Shown here: in pieces, positions 1 to 7,307 of the stretch
How the letters are laid out: every line of letters begins with the position of its first letter
Numbering within the stretch: position 1 is the first letter of the stretch
Position numbers and translations under genes: made by a program
Notes under the pieces: model-generated
Told to the model about the DNA's origin: nothing
The model's input: only the letters and a program-made list of their open reading frames with translations
Database searches by the model: none
Source of the DNA: Oscillospiraceae bacterium
Lineage (GTDB): Bacteria > Bacillota > Clostridia > Oscillospirales > Ruminococcaceae
Direction: 5' to 3'
Assembly: GCA_020024475.1 (NCBI GenBank)
Contig: JAHHTS010000039.1
Coordinates: 1-21,253 of the forward strand
Length of the DNA: 21,253 bases

Positions 1-73
1 TGATTTCTCACTATATGACCTGGTTTTCCCATGCCTATTTTGTGATAATAGCGAGGCAAAAGGAGAAATAAGT

Positions 74-547
74 ATGATAGATCAAATTAAAATTGGTGGG
101 TTTCTGAGAGAATTACGCAAGGAAAAAGGGTTAACCCATGAGCAGTTGGCTGAGATGTTTCACGTATCTTCACGAAGTGTATCCCGTTGGGAAAACAGGA
201 ATACCATGCCGGAGCTGGGTATTTTGGTGGAGTTAGCAGATTATTATGATGTGGACATCAGGGAAATCATTGACGGTAAAAGAAAAAGTGAGAGTGTGGA
301 TAATAAAACGAACGATACCTTACGAAAAGTTGTAGATTATGCTGAGGTTGAAAAGAGAACAGCATTAAAACGCAGAAGTGTCGTTATTTTTATAGGTACA
401 TTGGCACTTGTACTCAGCGTTATGATTGGCTATGCCGTACTGCCCAAATTACCGGAAAGTAGCATTCTGAGAAGTGATGGCCTATGGCTGGGAGTTGGAA
501 TTGCTGGTCTTACTCTACTGTGGGTAACCGTATTTTATAAAGATTGA
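74..547 (+). CDS. XRE-family regulator with C-terminal membrane segments
   Basis: A 157-residue protein. Residues about 8-62 form a Cro/C1-type helix-turn-helix (FLRELRKEKGLTHEQLAEMF, then SRSVSRWENRNTMPEL), a sequence-specific DNA-binding fold. Residues about 100-124 and 135-154 are hydrophobic and predicted to cross the membrane, with a KRR cluster before the first. The DNA-binding domain would therefore sit at the inner face of the membrane. XRE proteins with such short membrane tails are common in Firmicutes and mostly uncharacterised; the target is unknown. The ATG at 74 follows an AGGAGA site at 60-65. It converges with the MATE gene. Its coding DNA looks visibly richer in G and C than the rest of the window, which may indicate a different origin. 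The DNA-binding assignment is solid; the role is not. Confidence 0.85.
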   Translation: MIDQIKIGGFLRELRKEKGLTHEQLAEMFHVSSRSVSRWENRNTMPELGILVELADYYDVDIREIIDGKRKSESVDNKTNDTLRKVVDYAEVEKRTALKRRSVVIFIGTLALVLSVMIGYAVLPKLPESSILRSDGLWLGVGIAGLTLLWVTVFYKD

Positions 548-712
548 AAAGATAAATAAGCGTCATTTAGATTTCATGATATGCAAATCTACATCTCATA
601 CATGGCAGATTGAGAATAAGTGGGAGAGTACAACTTATTCAAATATTTCTAACACTAAGGAAATCAAAATTCACAGTTAGAAAGGAAACGGGTATAGAAA
701 TTTGCATAAATA
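548..712. other. Intergenic, no gene seen
   Basis: There is no reading frame with a credible ribosome binding site here. The only structure noticed is an 8-bp inverted repeat (gaataagt 614-621, acttattc 633-640) with an 11-nt loop and no T-tract, so it is not a convincing terminator. Confidence 0.4.
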
Positions 713-748
713 AGCAGCAGGTGTCGGAATATTCCGATACCTGCTGCT
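713..748. terminator. Bidirectional hairpin between convergent genes
   Basis: The arms 713-730 and 731-748 form an almost perfect 18-bp inverted repeat with one G-T wobble. It lies between the convergent XRE and MATE genes. The flanking T-tracts are weak on both sides, so it may act as a transcript end stabiliser as much as an intrinsic terminator. Confidence 0.6.
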
Positions 749-823
749 CTAGTTAAAACCTCATTATGGGGCATACCATTGTGATGAAATCAGTTTTTTA
801 TTTCTTATACAAGATGAAATAGA

Positions 824-2194
824 TTATTTATTGTATTCCATTTGATTTATTGTTCGGCTAAATTGGTGCGTAAAAAGAACAACGGTACAAATAACAGCTA
901 TAAAATCAGCTACTGGTTCAGCTAAGAATACAGCATTAGTTTTATTTGGTAAAATCATTGGCATTATATAAATTAGTGGAACCAATAGAATAATTTTTCT
1001 TAATATAGCTAGAAAAAGACTTGATTTTGCATTTCCAAGAGCGATAAATGTTTGTTGGCAAGGAATTTGCAATCCAAATAAGCAACCAACTGCCATATAA
1101 AGTCTTAATGCATTGCTTGCAAACTCTACAAGTTCCAAATCATTATTGAATAACTGAATAAAGAAATGAGGGAAACTCATTATTAATGCCCATAAAGTAA
1201 CAGCGAATAACATAGATGATATTAGTAGCAATTTGAATGTTTTTTTGACTCTTTCGGAATTGCCTGCACCATAGTTATAGCTGATAATTGGTTGACTACC
1301 TTGAGAAAGCCCTTGTAACGGTAACATGGCTAATTGCATTACACTTGTTAAAATCGTCATACTTCCGACAGCAATATCTCCCCCATACTTCAAAAGAGAG
1401 GAATTGAAACAAACAGCTATAAGACTTTCAGTGGATTGCATAATGAAAGGTGAAAGTCCAAGCGCAATGGAAGGGAGTATAATTTCTTTTTCAAGACGAA
1501 GATTTTCTTTTCTAATTTTTATATTTGTCTTATTGCTTGTTAAAAACTTTAATATCCATATCATAGAGATAGCTTGTGATATAATTGTAGCAACGGCTGC
1601 ACCTTTAACACCCATATTAAATCCAAAAATAAAAATAGGGTCAAGTATAATATTACATACAGCACCTATGATAACGGTAAGCATACTAGTTTTTGCAAAA
1701 CCTTGAGCACTTATAAAAGAGTTAAGGCCAAGCGTGAGTTGCACAAAAATTGTACCTAAACTATATATTCTCATATATTGCATGGCAAAATCTATAGTAT
1801 TCTCGCTGGCACCAAACATTGGAAGAATGTCTTTAGCAAAAAAACTAAATATAAGAGTAATAATAATTGAAACAATAATAAGTAAGCTAAAACTATTTCC
1901 CAATGTTTTTTCAGCTTTTTCTTTATTGCCTTCGCCAAGGAAAATTGAAGCTCTTGGAGCTGCTCCCATGGCTACCAAAGCTGCAAAAGCAGATATAATT
2001 ATAATAAGTGGCAAGCATACACCTACACCTGTAAGTGCAAGTTTTCCAACACCTTTCATATGACCTATATACATGCGGTCAACAAGGTTATATAAAAGAT
2101 TTACAATTTGTGCGGCAATAGCAGGTGCGGCAAGTTTGAAAAGAAGTTTACCGACTGGCACATTGCCAAGACTTTGTGTCTGATTGTCATTCAT
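824..2194 (-). CDS. MATE family multidrug/metabolite efflux transporter
   Basis: A 456-residue polytopic membrane protein with about 12 hydrophobic segments, the usual MATE length. It matches the MATE pattern of two homologous halves: an N-terminal stretch LLFKLAAPAIAAQIVNLLYN leading into NLVDRMYIG, and a second-half start PSIALGLSPFIMQSTESLIA. Later comes the family-typical LSQGSQPIISYNYGAG. MATE proteins export cationic drugs or metabolites in exchange for Na+ or H+ across the cytoplasmic membrane; the substrate cannot be read from the sequence. The start at 2194 is preceded on the minus strand by GAGGTGA. It is transcribed alone; a candidate promoter with a dyad lies upstream. Family confidence is high, substrate unknown. 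Confidence 0.95.
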   Translation of the reverse strand: MNDNQTQSLGNVPVGKLLFKLAAPAIAAQIVNLLYNLVDRMYIGHMKGVGKLALTGVGVCLPLIIIISAFAALVAMGAAPRASIFLGEGNKEKAEKTLGNSFSLLIIVSIIITLIFSFFAKDILPMFGASENTIDFAMQYMRIYSLGTIFVQLTLGLNSFISAQGFAKTSMLTVIIGAVCNIILDPIFIFGFNMGVKGAAVATIISQAISMIWILKFLTSNKTNIKIRKENLRLEKEIILPSIALGLSPFIMQSTESLIAVCFNSSLLKYGGDIAVGSMTILTSVMQLAMLPLQGLSQGSQPIISYNYGAGNSERVKKTFKLLLISSMLFAVTLWALIMSFPHFFIQLFNNDLELVEFASNALRLYMAVGCLFGLQIPCQQTFIALGNAKSSLFLAILRKIILLVPLIYIMPMILPNKTNAVFLAEPVADFIAVICTVVLFTHQFSRTINQMEYNK

Positions 2195-2268
2195 ATTTTT
2201 TCACCTCATTTATACTTGTAAAATAAATAAAACCACCTTTTTATAAAGATGGCGAAACACTATATAAA

Positions 2269-2297
2269 AGACTAATACTTAAGTCTAAATTTGTCAA
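2269..2297 (-). promoter_or_regulatory. Candidate promoter with internal dyad for the MATE gene
   Basis: Reading the minus strand, a perfect -35 TTGACA (2297-2292) is followed after 17 nt by TAGTCT (2274-2269), a weak -10. The inverted repeat agact-N8-agtct (2270-2287) fills most of the -10/-35 spacer. The octamer palindrome cactagtg lies just upstream, at about 2300-2307. A dyad in the spacer with a poor -10 suggests regulated transcription, but no regulator is encoded next to it. Confidence 0.4.
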
Positions 2298-2387
2298 TGC
2301 ACTAGTGTGTAATATTATTGTAGTTTTTGTGAAAAATATTCTATAAAATAATAAAATATTTTAAATAAATATTTTAAATGTACTAGA

Positions 2388-2424
2388 AAAATCCCCACTC
2401 AGCTTTAATCTGAGTGGGGATTTT
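2388..2424 (-). terminator. Intrinsic terminator of the nucleoside hydrolase-uracil permease operon
   Basis: A 15-bp perfect stem (2388-2402 with 2410-2424) has a 7-nt loop and a GC-rich core. On the minus strand it runs into a TTTTT tract. It lies about 60 nt past the uracil permease stop. Confidence 0.9.
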
Positions 2425-2485
2425 GTTAACATGATACTTATGGGTTATTTATTGTATAAATAAAATTTAAAATTTGGCATTTCTA

Positions 2486-3757
2486 TTACATATTATAATC
2501 ATTTCCGGGAAGGATAGCATTAAGGAAAATGCCTAGAATAGCTGCAATAGCAAGTCCAGAAAGTGTTACTGAAGCACCTAAAATTTTAAATGTAAGGCCA
2601 CCGGTACTGTTAAAACCTAAGGCGCTGACAAGTATAACAGCTGCAATAATAAGGTTACGGCTATTCGAAAAATCAATTTTATTTTCGACAACATTTCTTA
2701 CACCTACAGCACTAATCATACCATAAAGGATAAGTGAAACACCGCCGATAATAGCTGGGGGAATGGTATTTACAATGGCATCAAATTTTGGAATAATAGA
2801 AAGGATAACTGCAATCGCAGCAGCGAGACGAACAACTGAAGGGTCATAAACTTTTGTAAGAGCGAGGACACCTGTATTTTCACCATACGTAGTGTTTGCA
2901 GGACCACCTATGAGACCAGCGAAAGACGTTGCTATGCCATCTCCTAGCAGGGTGCGATGAAGACCTGGATCTTCAATATAGTTTTCGCCAGTTGTTGCAC
3001 TAATTGCTGCGATATCTCCTATATGTTCCATCATGGAAGCTAGGGCAATAGGCATTATAGTAATAATAGCACTTATATCGAATTTAGCCATTGAAGCCTG
3101 TGAAATAGGTGAACCAATCCAAGCGGCTTGTTGCACAGCAGAAAAATCAACCCAACCACAAACTAGGGCAAGAATATAAGTACATACAACACTGAGTAGA
3201 ATAGGAATAATTTTAATCATACCTTTGCCCCAAATATTGCAAATAATAATTATGGATAAAGCTGTTATAGATAAAATCCAGTTGGAAGAGGCGTTTGTAA
3301 TTGCACTTGGTGCAAGAATCAGACCGATAGAAATTATAATAGGTCCTGTAACAACAGGAGGAAAAAATTTCATAACTTTTTTTACGCCGAAAGCTTTTAC
3401 ACAAAAAGCTAAGAGTACATACATAAAACCAGCAAATACAACCCCTCCGCATGCGTAAGGAAGCATTTCTGTATTAGGAATTGTATATTCTCCAGTAGTA
3501 GTGTCTAAAAGCTTAGGAGCTACAACAGCAAATCCGCCAAGGAAAGCGAATGAAGAGCCAAGAAATGCTGGAACTTTTCCTTTAGTGATAAAATGAAATA
3601 AAAGTGTACCAGCACCTGCAGCAAGAAGTGTTGTGGAAACATTTAAGCCTGTGATAAGAGGTACAAGAACAGTTGCACCAAACATTGCGAAAACATGCTG
3701 AAAGCCTAGAAGCATATTTTTGCCAGTTAAATTTGGTAAAAATTTTTGTTTTTCCAT
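2486..3757 (-). CDS. uraA: Uracil permease (NCS2 family)
   Basis: A 423-residue membrane protein of the nucleobase-cation symporter-2 family, close in length to E. coli UraA. It shows the N-terminal QH motif (Q20-H21 in GFQHVFAMFGATVLVP), the transmembrane 8 motif MEHIGD (E244, H245), and the uracil-type signature GGPANTTYGENTG with E293. In UraA the corresponding Glu and His residues bind uracil and couple it to proton entry. The pattern NTTYGEN favours uracil over xanthine or urate. It is the last gene of a three-gene minus-strand unit behind two nucleoside hydrolases, consistent with taking up or recapturing the freed base. The ribosome site before 3757 is modest (AGAGAG). Substrate assignment is by motif, not proven. 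Confidence 0.92.
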   Translation of the reverse strand: MEKQKFLPNLTGKNMLLGFQHVFAMFGATVLVPLITGLNVSTTLLAAGAGTLLFHFITKGKVPAFLGSSFAFLGGFAVVAPKLLDTTTGEYTIPNTEMLPYACGGVVFAGFMYVLLAFCVKAFGVKKVMKFFPPVVTGPIIISIGLILAPSAITNASSNWILSITALSIIIICNIWGKGMIKIIPILLSVVCTYILALVCGWVDFSAVQQAAWIGSPISQASMAKFDISAIITIMPIALASMMEHIGDIAAISATTGENYIEDPGLHRTLLGDGIATSFAGLIGGPANTTYGENTGVLALTKVYDPSVVRLAAAIAVILSIIPKFDAIVNTIPPAIIGGVSLILYGMISAVGVRNVVENKIDFSNSRNLIIAAVILVSALGFNSTGGLTFKILGASVTLSGLAIAAILGIFLNAILPGNDYNM

Positions 3758-3796
3758 TATATTATCTCTCTTTCTATAATAATGTTATTAATCAAT

Positions 3797-3825
3797 TAGC
3801 CACCTTAGATTATGAAAGGTGGCTA
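3797..3825 (-). terminator. Hairpin between hydrolase and permease genes
   Basis: A perfect 10-bp inverted repeat (tagccacctt 3797-3806, aaggtggcta 3816-3825) lies directly after the hydrolase stop. The sequence following it on the minus strand is not T-rich, so partial attenuation or mRNA processing inside the operon is more likely than full termination. Confidence 0.5.
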
Positions 3826-3833
3826 AAAATGTT

Positions 3834-4766
3834 TTATTTGTAAAAATCAAGCATTTTATTAAGCATATCTTTGAATAAATCTCGGTCACTCCATAATAAA
3901 ACATCAACATTCGGCTCTTTTTTGGTCTTATTAAATAGATCAACGATAGTTCTTCCTGCACACAATGATCCTTTAGTTTCTACATCAACCCTATACTTTT
4001 TTGTTTTACCTATATTAGGATTAATAAAATATGCCATTGTTATGGCATCATATATAACTTGTAATTTATCGTCATCGGTTGAAGCTGTTCTTCGTTCTAT
4101 AAAAAAATTAAAAATATGATCAAATAAGTCCTTAATTTTTGTATTTTTACCTATGTATCCTTTAAGTTCATCAATCGTTAAATATGCATATTCAGTTCCA
4201 TCAAGTCCACACATAGTGATTGGAACACCTGAGTTAAAAACGATATCGCAAGCATCAGGGTCAACCCAAATATTAAATTCAGCATATGCATTCATATTTC
4301 CCGCATATGTAGAACCACCCATACAAACTATTCTTTTTATCAGAGGTTTAATTTCAGGGTATCTCAAAAATGTTATTGCAATATTAGTGAGAGGCCCAAG
4401 AGTTATGATTTCGAGTTCACCATTAGCTTTTATTGCTTCTTCTTTTATTACATCCCAAGCATATCCCTCAAAATCTTTATCTGAAGAGGGTAGAATGTAA
4501 CCACCAAGACCACCTTCACCATGAATATCTCCAGCAGTTTTGCTCTCTATAAATAGAGGCTTATCTGCGCCTATAGCTACTTTACAATCTATATTGAGAT
4601 ATTTTGCAAGACGAAGAGCATTTTGACTTGTCGAACTGTATGGAACATTACCAGTAACTGGTGTTATTGCTTTGATATCAAGTTCTGGATGTGATTTTGC
4701 AAGCATAATAGCGATTGTATCATCAACACCAGGATCAGTATCTATAATTATTGGTCTTTTTAACAT
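3834..4766 (-). CDS. Nucleoside hydrolase, IunH/Rih superfamily (variant active site)
   Basis: A 310-residue protein of the inosine-uridine nucleoside N-ribohydrolase superfamily, which cleaves the N-glycosidic bond of ribonucleosides to ribose and free base. The calcium-binding DTDPGVDD motif is at residues 9-16, IHGEGGLG with H82 in the middle, and NMNAYAEFNIWVDPD at about 157-170. The position equivalent to the conserved C-terminal His (H239 of E. coli YeiK) is Tyr239 in VIYDAI, next to the retained Asp240. This suggests changed substrate choice or activity. I chose the ATG at 4766 because AGGAGG (4778-4773) lies 6 nt upstream. A longer in-frame start at 4802 would sit inside the preceding gene and lacks a site. 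It is 10 nt behind the first hydrolase, so translation is probably coupled. Confidence 0.88.
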   Translation of the reverse strand: MLKRPIIIDTDPGVDDTIAIMLAKSHPELDIKAITPVTGNVPYSSTSQNALRLAKYLNIDCKVAIGADKPLFIESKTAGDIHGEGGLGGYILPSSDKDFEGYAWDVIKEEAIKANGELEIITLGPLTNIAITFLRYPEIKPLIKRIVCMGGSTYAGNMNAYAEFNIWVDPDACDIVFNSGVPITMCGLDGTEYAYLTIDELKGYIGKNTKIKDLFDHIFNFFIERRTASTDDDKLQVIYDAITMAYFINPNIGKTKKYRVDVETKGSLCAGRTIVDLFNKTKKEPNVDVLLWSDRDLFKDMLNKMLDFYK

Positions 4767-4776
4767 ATTGAACCTC

Positions 4777-5715
4777 CTATTTGTAGTTTTTACAAGCATC
4801 AAGAATAATATCTACAAATGCTTCTCTATCAATATCAAGACAAACCAATGCATTATCTTTAGATATATCTCTCCAAGGGCGAAAATCAGTTGCTGTACAA
4901 GCATAGGAATTTTTACCATCAATATCAATTTTTACGTTTGCAGGTTTTGCAGTAATAATTTCTGGCTTAATAAGATAGGCCATCGTTACAGCATCATGAA
5001 CAGCACATCCATCTATTCTTGAACCTTTTTTATACATATCATAATAAAACTTAAATGCTTCACCACAGAATTCACCAGCTTTTGTACCCGTAGCCATAAT
5101 ATTTTTAATTTCATTATATGTTACAATAGCTTTCATCGTAACGTCGAGTCCACACATAACAATTTTTACACCGCTAGAAAATACAATATTTGCAGATTCT
5201 GGATCAGCAAATATATTAAATTCGGCAGTTGAGGTGGAATTACCTTCATATGCACCGCCGCCCATAAGAACAATTTTTTCTATTTTGTCTTTGATATGAG
5301 GGTATGAAAGAAGTAAGATAGCAATATTAGTTAAAGGTCCAGTAGGAACAAGTGTTATTTTATCATTACTTTCTTCTAATGTTTTTTTCATAAAGCTTAC
5401 AGCATCAAGATCATGAGGTTGCTTTTTTGCAGTAGGAAGTTTTGCAGTTCCAAGACCAGATTCTCCATGTGCATAAGCTGCTATAATTTGGTCTCTTACA
5501 AGTGGCTTAGAATAACCTTTGGCTACAGGAATATCATCTCTTCCGAAATATTCGACAATGTCAAGTGTATTTCTAGTTGTTTTTTCAATGGTCTGGTTTC
5601 CTGCCACCGTGGTAATACCACGAATATCTAGTTTATCGGATTGTAATGCAACTACAATGGAAACAGCATCATCAATACCAGTGTCAACATCAATAATAAT
5701 AGGTGTTTTGTTCAT
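4777..5715 (-). CDS. Nucleoside hydrolase, IunH/Rih superfamily
   Basis: A 312-residue nucleoside N-ribohydrolase and first gene of the operon. The motif DVDTGIDD (residues 9-16) supplies calcium and ribose ligands. H83 is in AHGESGLG, the ribose/calcium region GNSTSTAEFNIFADPE is at about 158-173, and the C-terminal catalytic pair H240-D241 is intact in AVHDAV. The His pair at 83 and 240 matches the layout of pyrimidine-preferring enzymes of the YeiK/RihB type, so uridine or cytidine is a reasonable substrate; broader specificity is possible. The start at 5715 has GGAGGG a few bases upstream. Another ATG at 5727 overlaps that ribosome site and is rejected. The downstream uracil permease supports a pyrimidine salvage role. 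No signal peptide is visible, so the protein is cytoplasmic. Confidence 0.92.
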   Translation of the reverse strand: MNKTPIIIDVDTGIDDAVSIVVALQSDKLDIRGITTVAGNQTIEKTTRNTLDIVEYFGRDDIPVAKGYSKPLVRDQIIAAYAHGESGLGTAKLPTAKKQPHDLDAVSFMKKTLEESNDKITLVPTGPLTNIAILLLSYPHIKDKIEKIVLMGGGAYEGNSTSTAEFNIFADPESANIVFSSGVKIVMCGLDVTMKAIVTYNEIKNIMATGTKAGEFCGEAFKFYYDMYKKGSRIDGCAVHDAVTMAYLIKPEIITAKPANVKIDIDGKNSYACTATDFRPWRDISKDNALVCLDIDREAFVDIILDACKNYK

Positions 5716-5779
5716 TATACCCTCCATAAATAAAAGTTATCATGAATATAATAACATATTTTTTATACAAAATAAATAC

Positions 5780-5794
5780 TTGTTTATTTAACAA
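5780..5794. promoter_or_regulatory. Inverted repeat in divergent regulatory region
   Basis: The 15-bp stretch ttgtttatttaacaa has 5-bp arms (TTGTT/AACAA). It lies between the hydrolase operon (-) and the YadS-like gene (+), about 65 bp from the hydrolase start. No clean promoter was found for the hydrolase operon, so this may mark its control region. Short AT-rich repeats also occur by chance. Confidence 0.2.
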
Positions 5795-5828
5795 AATATA
5801 CAATAATTTTTTATTATTTTACAAAATA

Positions 5829-5857
5829 TTGACTACTTAATTTTAAAATGGTAATAT
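5829..5857 (+). promoter_or_regulatory. Promoter of the YadS-like gene
   Basis: TTGACT (5829-5834) is followed after 17 nt by TAATAT (5852-5857), with an overlapping TATAAT at 5855-5860. It leads to the start codon at 5907. Confidence 0.6.
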
Positions 5858-5906
5858 AATTTTTACATCTATTTAATATCTAATAAAGTGAAATGAGGAT
5901 ATAAAA

Positions 5907-6539
5907 ATGACTTTTTTTCTTGAAGTTATTGGCACAGTTACATTTGCATTTTCTGGCGCATATGTGGCAATTAATCATGATTTGGATTGGCTTGGGATAG
6001 TTCTTATGGCTTGTACTACAGCTTGTGGCGGTGGTATGACACGTGATGTTATTATTGATAATACGCCACCATCTCTTTTTAGAAACCCAGTTTATATAAT
6101 TATGGCTGTAGTGGTCGCTTTCCTAACGATATTCTGTTACGAATCTTTAGTTACATCATCAAATCGAGAAAAGATTTTGTTTATTATAAATACCCTAGAT
6201 GCAGTAGGCCTTGCGATTTTTACTGTTGTTGGCATGCAAGTTGCAATGAATTGTGGGTATGAGGAAAATGTATTTTTAGTTTGTTTCTGCGGTGTTCTTT
6301 CTGCTGTTGGTGGAGGACTTTTGAGAGATATAATGGTTAATAGAAAGCCTATTATTCTATGTAAGGAAATTTATGCTACTGCATCTATACCAGGAGCATT
6401 AATTTATTATTATTGTCCAAAATATTTAGGAGAGTTGCCAAGTATAGTAATTGCTTTGATTGTTATTTTTACTATAAGAATGTGGTCAATCATAAAAAAC
6501 AAGAATCTTCCTATGGTAGAAAAAATTTTAGTGGAATAA
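5907..6539 (+). CDS. TRIC-like/YadS-YicG family membrane protein (PF03458 type)
   Basis: A 210-residue protein with about 6-7 hydrophobic segments in two homologous halves. Each half carries the family signature: GGGMTRD at 41-47 and GGGLLRD at 135-141. A short linker follows each (DNTPPSLFRNP and NRKPIILCKE). This is the UPF0126 family (YadS/YicG), structurally related to trimeric intracellular cation channels and also labelled glycine transporter. In bacteria the physiological substrate is mostly unsettled, so small cations or glycine are the options. The ATG at 5907 follows TGAGGA. It is divergent from the nucleoside hydrolase operon and followed by the tRNA gene, with no terminator seen between. 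Confidence 0.88.
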   Translation: MTFFLEVIGTVTFAFSGAYVAINHDLDWLGIVLMACTTACGGGMTRDVIIDNTPPSLFRNPVYIIMAVVVAFLTIFCYESLVTSSNREKILFIINTLDAVGLAIFTVVGMQVAMNCGYEENVFLVCFCGVLSAVGGGLLRDIMVNRKPIILCKEIYATASIPGALIYYYCPKYLGELPSIVIALIVIFTIRMWSIIKNKNLPMVEKILVE

Positions 6540-6573
6540 AATACAAATAAATAATATTTAAATAAAAAATGTA

Positions 6574-6602
6574 TTGACATATGAGCAGTATTATTGTATT
6601 AT
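6574..6602 (+). promoter_or_regulatory. Promoter of tRNA-Leu
   Basis: TTGACA (6574-6579), a 17-nt spacer, then TATTAT (6597-6602). This near-consensus promoter places transcription start about 12 nt before the tRNA. Confidence 0.8.
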
Positions 6603-6619
6603 ATGTAAGTACCACTTAG

Positions 6620-6706
6620 GCCGCTATGGTGGAATAGGCAGACACAAGGGACTTAAAATCCCTCGGTAGCGATACCGTACCGGTTCAAGTCCGGTTAGCG
6701 GCACCA
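6620..6706 (+). tRNA. tRNA-Leu (anticodon UAA)
   Basis: An 87-nt class II tRNA with encoded CCA. The acceptor stem is gccgcta 6620-6626 paired with tagcggc 6696-6702, then discriminator A and CCA at 6704-6706. The anticodon stem aggga/tccct holds loop cttaaaa, anticodon TAA at 6654-6656. A long variable arm (cggta-gcga-taccg) is the leucine hallmark. The T arm is accgg-ttcaagt-ccggt. It reads UUA and probably UUG by wobble, the dominant Leu codons in such AT-rich genomes. A consensus promoter precedes it and a terminator begins right after the CCA. Confidence 0.98.
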
Positions 6707-6740
6707 AGAACCTACTCATTGAGTAGGTTCTTTTATTTTT
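6707..6740 (+). terminator. Terminator of tRNA-Leu
   Basis: The inverted repeat agaacctact (6707-6716) / agtaggttct (6722-6731) has a 5-nt loop and is followed by a T-rich run. It starts immediately after the tRNA 3' end. Confidence 0.9.
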
Positions 6741-6759
6741 TATATTATAGAAATATAGA

Positions 6760-6850
6760 TTGTTGAAAAGAATAATTTTATATATTATTAAAGATACATT
6801 TTTGTAATTAAAAAGCGAAAGGTTTATTTTAAGCCTTTCGCTTTTTTATT
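6760..6850 (+). ncRNA. Candidate small transcription unit (promoter plus terminator, no ORF)
   Basis: TTGTTG (6760-6765), a 17-nt spacer and TATTAT (6783-6788) form a possible promoter. About 20 nt after the predicted start comes a strong terminator: arms 6811-6825 and 6831-6845 with one wobble, then T's. It is separate from the tRNA terminator, and no gene of either strand ends here to explain it. The predicted RNA would be only about 50-60 nt. The terminator is convincing; the promoter could be chance in AT-rich DNA. Confidence 0.3.
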
Positions 6851-6866
6851 TAAAAAAATATTGCTA

Positions 6867-6919
6867 TTGACAAAATCAGTCTACAGGTGTAGACTATATA
6901 CAGTCTACAAGAGTAGACT
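6867..6919 (+). promoter_or_regulatory. blaI promoter with two BlaI-type operators
   Basis: The promoter is TTGACA (6867-6872), 17-nt spacer, TAGACT (6890-6895). Operator 1, agtctacaggtgtagact (6878-6895), is a perfect 8+8 dyad covering the spacer and -10. Operator 2, agtctacaagagtagact (6902-6919), has 7-bp perfect arms and covers the transcription start and leader. Both contain the TACA/TGTA or CTAC/GTAG core typical of BlaI/MecI operators, and centre spacing is 24 bp. The arrangement indicates autorepression of the operon. Confidence 0.88.
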
Positions 6920-6933
6920 AAAAGGAGATTGTC

Positions 6934-7293
6934 ATGACAGAATATAAAATTACCGAAAGTGAATATCGCTTTCTCAAAATTATTTGGGATAACGGAGAAA
7001 TAACATCTTCGAAGTTGGTTGATGAATGTAAGGATATTTTTGATTGGAAGAAATCAACGACATATACTATGATAAAAAGACTTTCCGAAAAAGGTTTTAT
7101 TGAAAACAATAAGGGAATAGTTACATCTTTAATATCTAGAAATCAAGTTGATGAATATCAATCAAATAAACTTATAGATACTTCGTTTGATGGTTCTTTA
7201 CCAAAATTTATAGCCTCATTTATGGGAAACCATAAGATAACAAAAGAACAAGCGGAATATCTTAAGCAACTTATTGATAGCTACAGTGAGTGA
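6934..7293 (+). CDS. blaI: BlaI/MecI-family transcriptional repressor
   Basis: A 119-residue winged-helix repressor. Residues 1-70 are the DNA-binding wing (ITESEYRFLKIIWDNGEITS; recognition helix region WKKSTTYTMIKRLSEKGFIE). The C-terminal helices SLPKFIASFMGNHKITKEQA correspond to the dimerisation domain. In characterised relatives the partner BlaR1/MecR1 triggers cleavage of the repressor, freeing the operators. The start at 6934 follows AAAGGAGA. Two matching operators lie in its own promoter, and the BlaR1-like gene begins 14 nt after its stop, so the pair forms one operon. No beta-lactamase or PBP gene is adjacent; the symbol denotes the family, not a demonstrated resistance role. Confidence 0.9.
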   Translation: MTEYKITESEYRFLKIIWDNGEITSSKLVDECKDIFDWKKSTTYTMIKRLSEKGFIENNKGIVTSLISRNQVDEYQSNKLIDTSFDGSLPKFIASFMGNHKITKEQAEYLKQLIDSYSE

Positions 7294-7307
7294 TAGGTGA
7301 ATATAGT

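Noticed and set aside
614..640. Inverted repeat gaataagt/acttattc as a terminator of the XRE gene
   Set aside because: Short, AT-rich stem with a long loop and no T-tract; the 713-748 hairpin is a better end point.
1326..2063. Plus-strand frames (1326-1706, 1734-2063) opposite the MATE gene
   Set aside because: They are shadows of a well-supported membrane protein gene on the other strand; no family match and no ribosome sites.
2270..2287. BlaI operator in the MATE promoter
   Set aside because: The half-sites run agact...agtct, the opposite orientation to the agtct...agact operators at blaI, and lack the CTAC/GTAG core, so a shared regulator is not supported.
4764..4802. Longer N-terminus for the second nucleoside hydrolase (start at 4802)
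   Set aside because: The extra 12 residues overlap the upstream gene's coding end and have no ribosome site, whereas ATG 4766 has AGGAGG at ideal spacing and begins right at the family's N-terminus.
5716..5906. Pyrimidine- or purine-sensing riboswitch upstream of the hydrolase operon
   Set aside because: The gap is short and almost wholly A and T with no paired helices or terminator/antiterminator structure.
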